DNA of 64,000 nt from Rhizopus sp. PT2906. Lineage: Eukaryota > Mucoromycota > Mucoromycetes > Mucorales > Rhizopodaceae. The number at the start of each line of letters is the position of its first letter. Position 1 is the first letter of the stretch. The DNA is taken from the NCBI GenBank assembly GCA_025529335.1, contig JAMYHX010000123.1, forward strand, positions 1 through 64,000, read 5' to 3'. The notes beneath the pieces were generated by a model. It saw nothing but the letters and a program-made list of their open reading frames with translations. It was not told the origin of the DNA and searched no databases. A program made the position numbers and the translations under genes. This document shows positions 23,472 through 32,816 of the stretch, piece after piece.

Positions 23472-23538
23472 GGGCCAATACTATATGCACCAGAAAATAG
23501 GTTAATTTTACGGGCGCTTCCTCGGGACGCTACCTGCG
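23472..23538 (-). repeat. Copy A of a dispersed YR-derived repeat
   Basis: On the minus strand this reads GTAGCG..CCC..GAAGCGCCCG, then CCTATTTTCTGGTGCATATA. It matches 32270-32327 over about 60 bp. At that second locus the same bases are part of a DIRS tyrosine recombinase reading frame. It lies about 190 bp beyond the DIRS fragment at 23.7-24.2 kb on the same strand, as expected for a downstream part of the same recombinase gene. Confidence 0.7.
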
Positions 23539-23729
23539 TTGTCACTATACAACTTCACGCTAATTTATTCCTTGTTCTTTTTCTCGCTTGAATCAATCTA
23601 TGCTCAGCTATAGCAAGTTTACTTCTATGAATAATTCTGAAAACTGAAGCTAGTGCTGATCGCACTACGTTGAGGTGCTGTGATAATTACTTCTGAATTG
23701 ATAACAAGTATTTTAACACCAGGTTGGGA

Positions 23730-24240
23730 TCATACTCCGTTGGGCCTCTCTTGGGATTCTCTGAAAAACACCAATTTGCCCAGTTTTTTCCAATAGCGAT
23801 TGTAGGCGTCGTTGGTTGACTTGCGGATAGCTTGAGCTAGAAACTTTCCTGTAGGTTTGTCCATCCATTCTTTCTCCTGATACATCCGGATAACTGCCAT
23901 ACAGTTACTGAGAGATTCTTCTTCAAGATGAAAACTAGAGGCTCCACCTTGTTGCGCTTCAGCACCATCGGTCACCAAAATTGTGTTGGCCATTTTGGGG
24001 TCACCATCACAGAACCTTGTACTTGATCCTGATTGATTTTCCACATCTGTGGTATCAGTTTCCAAGATGGGTGTAGGAAGAGACCCTTCCTGGGCCATAC
24101 TTGCTGAAAACCATCTGTTCCTTCTGCTCTGGGATCGTTCTTCCATGACCAGTACCTCTTCAACTTGTTGTTGGTGCCGTCAGCAAGCGCCTCTATCCTG
24201 AGGCTGACATTCCACTCCTGTACAATTCGCTTTACAAACC
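23730..24240 (-). pseudogene. DIRS-like retrotransposon fragment (RNase H end and start of tyrosine recombinase)
   Basis: The minus strand carries ALADGTNNKLKRYWSWK and FLHPSWKLIPQMWKINQDQV, then VTPKWPTQFW. This is the end of the reverse transcriptase/RNase H polyprotein found in DIRS elements (usual form: LY-NPPW-LIP-...-TLVTP-W). In the next frame it continues to FLAQAIRKSTNDAYNRYWKK, the start of the tyrosine recombinase N-terminal domain. The change of frame shows decay. DIRS elements integrate with a tyrosine recombinase rather than an integrase. At its upstream side it abuts Tc1/mariner-like sequence near 24240. Confidence 0.75.
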
Positions 24241-24299
24241 AATGTGGTAAGCTGTAATTGTGGAATAGCTGAGACGTTCGGCTCAGGGCGTCAAACCCT

Positions 24300-24954
24300 A
24301 CTCCTAATTTGATGAAAATTAAATTTGACTTCATCGATGAACACACAATTCTTTTGAAAATCAGCTCCAGCCGTTTTCCATTCTGTTATTATCTTGTAAC
24401 ATCTCTGTCCATAGTATAAACACTTCTTAAATCACTTTCAGATATGCTGAGGCCTTGAAACATGTTACAAAGCTGCTCTCTTGCCATGTTCACTGTAATA
24501 CATAGATTTTGATCAACCGAAGTTATGACGAACTGCATGCGCTTTTGTATTAATTTGGTATTATTTGTTTTGGCAGTCACGTTATTCTTGGAGGGCCGTT
24601 TCATGCAATCGATAGGAATAACAGCTCCATCGCTCTCATTCCATTACTTCAGTATTCTAAATGCAGTAGAGTGCAGAATGAAGCAAGCTTTCACGACTAT
24701 GCAACAGAACCACCCTCTTCCTGCATAAGGTGAATGGATTTCTTGATATTCTCAAGATCGTAAGATTTGTAAGAGAAAGTCTTGTTAATGTCATTATCCT
24801 CAGGCACAGGTGGTACATCTTCGGAAACAACATTGTATTTCATTTCTTGAGGCATGGTTCTATCATTAGCCAAGAACAGCAATTTGTTAAAAGTAAATGC
24901 AGGGTCTTCATCAGCCCTTTCTTCAACTTGAGTTTCACTCATGGCTATTCTCAT
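24300..24954 (-). pseudogene. Tc1/mariner-like transposase relic
   Basis: Pieces in several frames of the minus strand resemble a Mucorales Tc1/mariner transposase. From N to C there are an acidic N-terminal stretch (24954-24697), a helix-turn-helix-like part (ITSVDQNLCITVNMAREQLC, then FQGLSISESDLRSVYTMDRD) and the first catalytic Asp region, reading NCVFIDEVKFNFHQ near 24330. The DDE/D domain after that point is missing and is replaced by DIRS sequence. Stops and frame changes make it non-functional. Confidence 0.55.
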
Positions 24955-25248
24955 TTGTCTTTATATAACGCTTTCCCATATTAATTGAAGTGTCTGAATA
25001 TAAATTATCCTTTCTCTGAATTTAAAGTGCGAATTTATGCTTTATTTTGGTGCCACGTTAAACGTGAGAAATCGTCATGCGTTGTAACGAATGAGAGAAA
25101 TTTTATTAAAATAATAAAACTGCTTTTGCTTGATGCAATAAAGAAAGATTGAATACTAATAATGATAACTTTACAAAAGTATATATATATACGTCATATA
25201 AATGCATATAATATAAAAAGATGATGTGTGTACAGGAGTCATTGAAGC

Positions 25249-25605
25249 TTAGACGCCACCACCACTTCGGCTGTGAGTTTAATCTTATTTAGTGGTCTGA
25301 TATTCACACAAGAACATATCACATACCTAACATCTCTTAAACCAATTCCATTGTTACGTAGTCTCCAATCAGCTCGAATACGATCCAAATTAGCTGAATC
25401 AAACGAGGGCTCACCTGATGGAACAAAGACAAGTGGGTGTGATACAGGTACGATTGAAGCAGCCTTAAGTCTTGAGAAAGTATAGACAGTTGCTGCAACA
25501 ACTGTTACTGGTACTGCCCTACTTTAATATAAGTATATGCTTATAATCAATCCAACCTATTCTTTACCAATAAAGAGAACCTTTGGGTATAATTTGGTTA
25601 GGCAT
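25249..25605 (-). CDS. Small conserved-looking membrane protein, about 84 residues
   Basis: Three exons are inferred on the minus strand: 25605-25568, about 25518-25325, and a last one after a ~65-nt intron ending at 25249. The introns have GTAAAG and GTATGT donors and TAG/CAG acceptors. The product starts MPNQIIPKGSLYW, continues AVPVTVVAATVYTFSRLK (one likely transmembrane helix) and ends WRLRNNGIGLRDVSRSGGGV. The clean phase across both introns, the hydrophobic segment and the conserved-looking tail argue for a real gene. I do not recognise the family; a small mitochondrial inner-membrane subunit is possible but unproven. It sits between transposon remnants. Confidence 0.6.
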
Positions 25606-26136
25606 TTTTGTATTAAAATAAAAAAGAAAAAAAAAAGTGAGAAAAAAAGAAAAGAAGCCTGATTTTTATAGGAAATGCTCGTTCTACAAAAGTTGCATAA
25701 ATAATATATACGGAACAAAACGGTGGTCCCTAACCCAAGGACAGGATCTGTATTCAATTTAACCCTATTGGGCAACCATGGCTGTTTTCAATCTGTTGCT
25801 CTTCTATTCACATTGTGTTTTCTCAACCATTGTAAAAAGGGATATGAATGATTCAAAGAGATATAATGAATGTAAAGATCTTTTGTAGGCAGTGATCAAA
25901 AGTTGAAAGGTTTTATAACAATCACCAGATATGTTTACTTTGTACATAAATATTAGTTTACCTTGAAGGAAAATTCAAAGAAGATCTAAACAAGTAATTC
26001 CATTCTACAAGGAAGGATATATGCTGTGATCTTCTTTAAAAATAATCTCACACTGCTTCACTATTTTAACAGCCCGCTCTAAAATGGCATCTTTAGATAT
26101 AAAATACGGCAAAGGTGAAAAAAAAAAAAAAAAAAA
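25606..26136. other. Spacer without recognised genes
   Basis: AT-rich sequence ending in a poly(A) run at about 26120-26136. I see no coding sequence on either strand. Confidence 0.5.
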
Positions 26137-26180
26137 CTACATGCACCAGAAAATTCATGACAAAGAGGCTAATGTTACGA
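26137..26180 (-). repeat. Copy B of the dispersed YR-derived repeat
   Basis: The reverse strand reads TTTTCTGGTGCATGTAG, preceded by CGTAACATTAGCC with a short insertion in between. It lies in opposite orientation to copy C, 288 bp away. Confidence 0.55.
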
Positions 26181-26467
26181 GAGCTAGCTGTGATTTCATT
26201 TTACAATTTCACACTATCAGAGCTTCTACCTAAGCAAAGGTTGTGCAGTGAGATGTCCATAAATGTAAAATACACGTGATTGATCTTGGTTCTTTGTTGA
26301 TAACACCTGACAACATAAAATTAAATACAGCAAAGAAATAGCAACATTTCTTTTTATCTCTTTCTTCCTGAAAGAAACAATCCAAGTTGGTAACTTCATA
26401 AACTCATGTTTAGCTTAACGCCATACATTCAAAAGCTTTGTTGGAGGATATCATAGGTAATGGATAG

Positions 26468-26513
26468 AGGTAGTGCCTGTAATATTGGTCTAATTTCTGG
26501 CGCATGTAGTGTT
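26468..26513 (+). repeat. Copy C of the dispersed YR-derived repeat
   Basis: Reads GAGGTAGTGCCTGTAATATT then TTTCTGGCGCATGTAGTGTT, matching copies A and D. It is immediately upstream of a repeat-gene fragment of another family. Confidence 0.6.
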
Positions 26514-26524
26514 TCTCTTATAGA

Positions 26525-27085
26525 GAACATACCAGTGAAGTATCTAGCGAACAAATGAACCAAAGAAGGAAGCTATCGTCTGTTGATAAAATTTCCCGTC
26601 AAAAGAAAGGAATACTAGTGGACATGTTCTTTAAGTACGATGGTTACAACATTGGAGTTTATGAAGCAAAAAAATCGTCTAGAGAGTACAGTGATGAAGT
26701 TATCATTGATGAACAAATCGAAGTTCCCAAAATAATGAAGGGTATGCTCGTCAAACTTTTAACGGTAGCACCTACCAAGCTAAGGCAGCTAGAAACTGTT
26801 GGGATAATAACTAGTGGTAAGTAACATTGAGGAGTTTGTTTCTGATAGCTAAAAATCAATATTATAGATTTGAATATCAAACTTTTGGTGATGAATTGTC
26901 CGAATAGGTATGTTTGTCGTATAAGCAAGGCAGACACAGCAAGATACCCGTCAACTGAAGAGCTTTTCTATAAATTGATTAGGAAATGCTTGCATTTGAT
27001 TTGGTGTTTTCGCATGACAATGGAAAAAAAAAAAACAATTGAAGTGGTTGCGGAACCAGAAGATGAAGAAAGTCCTACTAGTTTT
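26525..27085 (+). pseudogene. Fragment of a Mucorales-type repeat gene (KVDMLF-like family)
   Basis: An exon beginning at an AG near 26520 reads SSEQMNQRRKLSSVDKISRQ, then GILVDMFFKYDGYNIGVYEAKK, then EVPKIMKGMLVKLLTVAPTK and LRQLETVGIITSGK. An intron (GTAAGT donor, TATAG acceptor near 26868) leads to DLNIKLLVMNCPNRYVCRIS and ELFYKLIRKCLHLIW. I recall this organisation from multicopy proteins of unknown function in Mucorales genomes. The N-terminal part is absent and the tail runs into low-complexity sequence, so it is most likely a truncated copy. Confidence 0.5.
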
Positions 27086-27609
27086 AAGTTAATAGCTTTT
27101 TTTTTGCTTCTGACAACAAAAACTAGAAAAATGAAAAGGGAAAACTTTAATAAATTCACCTTCATTATCCTGATTCCCTCTCTTTCTTTCGCTCATCTAT
27201 TCTTTTATTGTTTGTGTAGCATACAACGAAAGAATAATGCCTACAAACCTCAGCATACTCCCCTACTTACAACCTCGCATCCTAAACAAACCCTATTACC
27301 TTCTAACTACCATCCACTAACCTGTCATCATCTAACAAAGACCAACAAAAAATCGCCACCTGCACTGTTTCTACACATAAGCATCCCTTCCGCTCTCTTT
27401 CTTCTTCCATTATGTCACCTGTTTTATATTATCAAAAAGACAGATCAATATTTTTATTCAATAATATAAAGAATACAAGTAATAAGAAGGAATTAATTTA
27501 ACCATACAAGAAGCTTTTGACCATGGGAATGATTTGTAGAGATCAATTTGTTATGGTGTAGCTGATCTAATTTATATAGTATGAAGCATATAATCAGCCA
27601 TCGCTGAGG
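27086..27609. other. Spacer without recognised genes
   Basis: The plus-strand frame continues here only as C/T/A-rich low-complexity residues without family resemblance. Nothing else is visible. Confidence 0.45.
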
Positions 27610-28350
27610 TCAGGTAAGAGCTAGTTTTAGGGGAGCCGAAGGACGTAGAGGAAGCATATTCAGAAGGAATGACAATGGATTGCATATAGCTTTAGGCATA
27701 AACAGACGTCGGTGCATATCAAGGCAACAAATAGCGCGATTCTTAGGTAGTTGTTGCGTTGGGTGCTTGAGACATGATCGAGGTTTGCCACCAGGAAGCC
27801 AGCCTAATCTCCAGCGTATGCAGCAACTGCGCTCTGCCTTAGACATGGGCAACCAGAGTATAGGATCCAGAGAGATCGATCGACGGTAGCTAGAAAACTT
27901 TTGGAGTTTCGGCATCGTTGGAGGATCTCTAGATTTTGTTGAAAAAAGCATCGTTTAGCAGCCTTGAGTGAGCGAGTATTGGGTTCCTCAGTAACAGGCA
28001 GCACTGTTTTCCGAGGCGATGTACGAAAAAGAGAGTGTACCACTAGCTTCCTCTGGTATTTCAGATATAAGGCAATAGACAAACAGTGCATCTTCTGGCA
28101 AATATAAGAAACAGAAGAGGAACTGTGCCTGTAGTATACTGACTTGTTCCAATAGAGGGGCAACTTGGACATGTGGAGCATGACCTTGTGGACGTTTTGC
28201 CTCGAGCATCGTAGGTTTTCTTGATGCAATTGTTTTAGGCTACCTCTAGAGCGTGAAGTTGAGAGATCGTGAGGCGATTGATGGCTAGGTCGTACTCAAG
28301 CTGAAGTCGAACGATGTGAGTGTAAAACCCGGTGAAAAGAAGATTGATGA
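27610..28350 (-). pseudogene. LINE-like retrotransposon 3' remnant
   Basis: The minus strand ends in a cysteine/histidine module typical of Mucorales LINE reverse transcriptases. It reads RSCCIRWRLGWLPGGKPRSC, then KHPTQQLPKNRAICCLDMHR and ICNPLSFLLNMLP. Upstream, in other frames, come fragments with DPILWLPMSKAE and LPEDALFVYC. The reading frame changes at least twice, and the reverse transcriptase catalytic part is missing, so this is a 5'-truncated, decayed copy. Confidence 0.6.
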
Positions 28351-28602
28351 AACCGGAAGGATTCACGCCAGCAGATAACAGCATATTCATCATTGCAAGA
28401 GGCACTCTTTTTTTTTTGAAAATTAGGCGTCATCTTTTTCCTGACTTAAATGACACTTTAATTTTTTTAGGGCGACATCATTTTGATAAAAAGTGCATAT
28501 ATGGAGGTATTTTCAAAAACGGACATTCTAAATGAACGATATTTGGCGTAACAGAAATTAAATGACTTCTTTTTTATGAGATCACGCGACCTCACAACAG
28601 AC

Positions 28603-29589
28603 CTATTGAGCTGCAATCACCCGATCTTTCCCTGCAAGATCTTTCCATACTTGAATATTAGTCAATTGGTTGTTCTTGAGTGTTCTGGTCAATGGTTCAA
28701 CTTGGTGGCTCCCTCCGATTTCCATCAACACCTTGGGCACATCAGCCGCAAACGCTTGACAATGCTCTTTGCATATCTCTATAATTCTTTTGTGCACCAT
28801 TGTACCTTGATCATCAGCAACAAGTGCCCTCATATCCTCCCAATTCTTCACATCAGGATCTAAGCCTTCATATTCATCTCGCGTAACGTAGGGTGGGTTT
28901 GACACAATCATATGAACTTTATCAGACGGTGAATAATCAAATACGTCTCCTTGTTGGAATCGAACAGGATTTTTTAATTTACGCTGATGTACCTTCAAGT
29001 TATGATTAGCAAGCTCAATTGCTTCCTCTGATATATCTAATCCAATGATCTCAACAGAGTCCTTGGGCAATTGGCTAGAAAGTGCAAGAGCAATACATCC
29101 TGTTCCTGTGCATATATCAAGTATCCTCATCTTTTCTTCTTTTTTAGCCAAATGTGGATAAAGTAACCGAATGGTTTTATCTGTCCATTCTTCTGTTTCC
29201 CATCTATTTAAGGTTACTACTTTTTCCTTTTCTCTTTGTTTGTAAATAATGGACAGTACCTAGGAATAAGCACCGGTGGTCTTGTGACAATATCTAGTTC
29301 ACAAAAGGGCTGAGTCCCTAAAAGCTATATTAGTTAAAAAAACCAAGTGCAGATTGTCTATCTTACCAAGAATATACTGTAAAGGTTTATGATCTGATAC
29401 TCGTTGTTCAATCAAGTCTTCCAAATGCTTTTCTTCTCGAGATGTCAAAGGGTTGTTCCTGACGGACATTCTTTTTCCACGACTGTCTTCAATCACTTTT
29501 TCTTTCAACCAAAATAAGTGTCTGCTTGCGAGATTGTAATCGCCATCACAGGCTACCAATAATCGCTGAATCCATTTCGATTGATTCAT
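28603..29589 (-). CDS. MTQ1: Protein-(glutamine-N5) methyltransferase, PrmC/HemK (Mtq1) family
   Basis: Three exons (29589-29367, 29317-29260, 29203-28603) give 882 nt and 293 residues with exact phase. The N-terminal helical domain (IQRLLVACDGDYNLASRHLF) leads to QYILGTQPFCELDIVTRPPV and LIPRWETEEW, the conserved linker of the family. The Rossmann methyltransferase fold shows ILDICTGTGCIALAL (motif I, S-adenosylmethionine) and the signature IVSNPPYVTRDEY, whose NPPY binds the glutamine side chain. The length fits fungal Mtq1 (about 300). The enzyme methylates the GGQ glutamine of a release factor; Mtq1 acts on the mitochondrial one, while cytosolic eRF1 uses Mtq2. The start ATG at 29589-29587 was chosen because it precedes the first helix; upstream frame sequence is hydrophobic noise. 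Confidence 0.9.
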
Positions 29590-29902
29590 AAAAAAAGAAA
29601 AAAAGAAAAATGCAGCACAGTAAAACTTAGTCACATCAAAACTTCCCAAACAGATTTAATTAAGAAAAGCACTGAATGTATTGCCAGGAACTACTTTGAT
29701 TTCAAAAGTACACGAGATTCAAAACTGTATAACTCATTTAATAAAGCTAAGCTAAAAGAATGAGAGAATTTGATACAGAACAGAACGACCCCGGCTTGAT
29801 TTAAAGAAAGCAAGGACAAATCGACTTTAGAGAAAAAAGAATGAATAAAGTCGTGTATTTATATAAAATATCGCTAGTTATTTATACAAGCATACATGTA
29901 TA

Positions 29903-30150
29903 TCAAGAGTTTCCGTTTAGCTGCTCAGGCCATGTAGACACGTCAGAACCATCAAATTCACCGTAAAAAAATCGATTGGAGTCAATCGTACGATATTGTA
30001 TACCTCCAATGGACGCACTGTCCTCGGAGCAACGGGATACTTCAGTTGCCCCATAGCAGTCATCAATAAAGTAAGATGCTTGCCCCAGGTAGAGGTAAAC
30101 CGTCTTCCACTCACAATATTGAACATGGTGCTTTTGGTTTCTTCGTTCAT
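29903..30150 (-). CDS. Small unknown protein, probably frameshifted at a T7 run
   Basis: The frame from ATG 30150 reads MNEETKSTMFNIVSGRRFTS, then KYPVAPRTVRPLEVYNIVRL and TPIDFF, and would continue into an unlikely tail ending at 29917. One base more in the seven-T run at 29971-29965 gives FYGEFDGSDVSTWPEQLNGN and stops at 29903, which looks much more like protein. So this is either a real gene with a homopolymer error or polymorphism, or a fresh pseudogene. I do not recognise the family. It sits divergently from nothing obvious; an upstream exon is possible. Confidence 0.4.
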
Positions 30151-30330
30151 TGCGCGAATAATCTGATTTTTAAATTTGTATTCATTGTTAGTGTAGGATC
30201 CACGCTACTATCCAGTGCTTAAATATAATATCTAGAGTTGAACTTAACGTTACTATAAGATCTGTCACACCTTAATCAAATGTGGTCAATGCAGTTTAAA
30301 AATATCTCAGCTTCTTAATATATAATTATA

Positions 30331-30411
30331 GATTGTGCTATCATCTCTTTTTCTCTTCACCTTATTCTGAATAAAGATACAATACAGTCTCATCGTATTT
30401 TCTACTTTGTT
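30331..30411 (+). repeat. Leader copy 1 of a repeat-gene family
   Basis: GATTGTGCTATCATCTCTTT and the following AATAAAGATAC...TTTCTA are shared with 48555-48630. Both copies precede a reading frame of repeat-gene type. Confidence 0.6.
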
Positions 30412-30419
30412 AAATCTAT

Positions 30420-30710
30420 CCAAAACTCAAATACAACAGTCAACTCCGGCGAAGAAGCATTGGGGAGCAAGACAAGAAAGGGTAGACTAGGCCGTAAGGC
30501 AAATGGAGGATATAAGGTCATTTACAACGACTACGAACAGCAAATAATCCACGTTGAAGCTAAGGACCCTAAAGTAGTTACGGAGGATCACGTACATCCC
30601 CTGACTTTACAAAGCTCTGTAACTTTCTGAAGGATGAGATTAACCATTTGCTGTCGAAAGACTGCCCTACCGAAATTCCAGTCTTTGGAATGCTTATTGG
30701 TGGTAAGTGG
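30420..30710 (+). pseudogene. Fragment of Mucorales-type repeat gene, frameshifted
   Basis: Reads NSGEEALGSKTRKGRLGRKA, then YKVIYNDYEQQIIHVEAKDP, then after a frame change TKLCNFLKDEINHLLSKDCP and EIPVFGMLIGG with a GTAAGT donor. The motif order resembles the family at 26.5 kb (K..LGRK, then acid-rich, then IPVFG). The frame change near 30600 marks it as decayed. Confidence 0.5.
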
Positions 30711-30779
30711 GGGTTACAGGTTAGGGATATTTTTACACAAGATAAACTAAAAGTTACATTGTAATTAGGACACGACATC

Positions 30780-32261
30780 GGTGTACGTCATGGATTTAGT
30801 CTATACACACACGTATAGACTATTTGAGGTTGGAGAATTTTTGATCTAATTCGCTTGGACCAATGCTTTAACGCGTTGGTTACTTTGAAGATTAAAGTTT
30901 TAATACCAAATAGAAAATAATATTTGCTGTACTAACTGTCAAGGATACTAGGAATTGGTGGATAAATCCTCCAAACAATGCTTGGAGTTTTTAATGAAAG
31001 CTGCCACTCCTGGAACACTTCTAGCACAAATGCAGCTTTATGTCTAGTCTTTTAGGAGCCCCAAAAGGAAGTTTAAATAAAAGCACCTCTTTTGTTAAAA
31101 AAATATATAACGCTCGCTATATAAAATGCAGTGTTTATTTACAAGTGTTTGTCAAATAGCTGGGAATTAGACGCTTTACAATTAGAAGTTTTGTTTATAT
31201 GTGGCATAAGAGGGTTTAAAGAGCATGACTTGATAATTGGGCATTGCCTTCATTGTTTAAATAATTGTTGTGATTTACTCATATAAACGCGAAAACGCTA
31301 TGAATACCCCACTTTGTAGTTGTTTGATTTGAGATTATGCTCGCATGAGAGTTAAGCGAGAAAATGAAGGAATGATCTGACTTGCATAAGCATGAATTAT
31401 ACAAAGGTATACGTACAAAATTCTATCTTTTAAAGTGAATGCTAAAGTAACTTGAAATTTGTAGATAAAATGAAACATTACACGTATTTTGAAAGAATCC
31501 TGAGTAATCATAACCCTGCTCCTCCACTTAATTGTTGGTTCGATTCTTTGTATTCAGTTAGTTGCAGATGTGTATAATAGATCTGTATACTCTGAACCAG
31601 CAGGCAGTACGCTGTACCTGCCATTTAGATCTGAGACACCCGAGACCCTTTAAACCAATTATGTTGTTCCTTAGACAGGTCAACATGTAATGTTGATACC
31701 TGACAGATTGAAAAGAACCATTATATATGAACCTATCATGTATAAAAAAACGGTGTGAAAGACAGTGGTATTTTATACAAATATATGGAGCATACGTAGC
31801 GGGAATGAAAGGTTGCACCAAGAACTCGAATAGGAGAATTTGATTATTCCGAATCGTCGTACCCAAAGCCTTTCGGGAGAGGATGGGATGAATATGCAGT
31901 TCATGTTGGCATCTTGCACGTAAGAGATAAGAATTAGGATCCTGAATGTAAAATGTGGAAAGGCATAAGTGAGACAAGGAACGTATAAGAGTAATGTTAT
32001 GATGTCGCCCAACAAAGCTTTTCAATGTGTAGCGTCAAGCTAAACATGAGTTTATGAAGTTACCATCCTGAATCGTCTATTTTCAAAAAGAAGAAAGAGA
32101 TAGACAAGAAATTTTGTTATTTTTTATTCTAGTTTCATGTTAGTCAATCAACAAAGAACCAAAGTTAATCACTTGTAATTATAATGACGTCATATTTTAT
32201 ATCAGAGAGAATGAATTGGATGGTCTTAGGTTAGACTTTGGTAGTGTGAGGTTGTAAAGCA
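30780..32261. other. Long AT-rich spacer
   Basis: I see no convincing gene. A 155-codon minus-strand frame (32025-31558) has no family resemblance and ordinary spacer composition. The motif AGGAGCCCCAAAAGGAAG at about 31053 echoes GAGCCCCAAAA near 3632. Confidence 0.4.
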
Positions 32262-32269
32262 ATGTCACA

Positions 32270-32816
32270 TGTAGCGCCCCAAAGAAGCACCCGTAGCATT
32301 AGCCTATTTTCTAGTGCATGTAATGTTGATTCGTTGTCTCTCACTCAACTACAAGACAAGGTGATCCTGCTATTTTGTATTGCAACGATGTTCCGTCCAC
32401 ATTCTGATATAGGCGCCCCACAACGTAGAAACGTAGTAGCTCTAAAAGTGAAACAATGCTCGACATGACACTATACATTAGACAACCAAAGGAAGCTCAA
32501 ACCAAGCAGCAAGGCTTGGACGGTTAGATCTGGAATCTATGCGCCCAGTAAGAACAACATGGCTTTTTATAAACAAGACCAAGCACCTTTGTCATGACCT
32601 CCCCGAGGACGATTCACTATTCCTGGTATACTTGATGGAATCCAGCAAGCTTCGGACACTCAATCTAATTTCAGTAGCGAACATCGTCAAGAAACATATG
32701 AAAGCTGCAAGGATAGACACAAAAGTATATGGCTCACATTCAGTATGTTCAGCAAGCAGGACGAAGAATACTGAAGTAGGCAATGAGATAAGATAAAGAA
32801 GCATGCCAATTGGAAC
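32270..32816 (+). pseudogene. DIRS-like tyrosine recombinase fragment
   Basis: The plus strand reads SISLFSSACNVDSLSLTQLQ, then ATMFRPHSDIGAPQRRNVVA, then, in the next frame, PVRTTWLFINKTKHLCHDLP, DDSLFLVYLMESSKLRTLN and GSHSVCSASRTKNTEVGNE. This is the catalytic half of the recombinase that DIRS elements use. The usual HxxR box has become HSVC, so one catalytic Arg is lost, and there is a frame change near 32470. The repeat copy D (32270-32327) lies in its first part. Confidence 0.7.

Noticed and set aside
31490..31560. tRNA-like T-loop GGTTCGATTC at 31537-31546
   Set aside because: No matching acceptor stem, anticodon arm or D-arm could be drawn around it.
31558..32025. 155-codon minus-strand frame
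   Set aside because: No family resemblance, unusual amino-acid mix (many Ile, His, Arg, Tyr) and no clear start; probably a chance frame.
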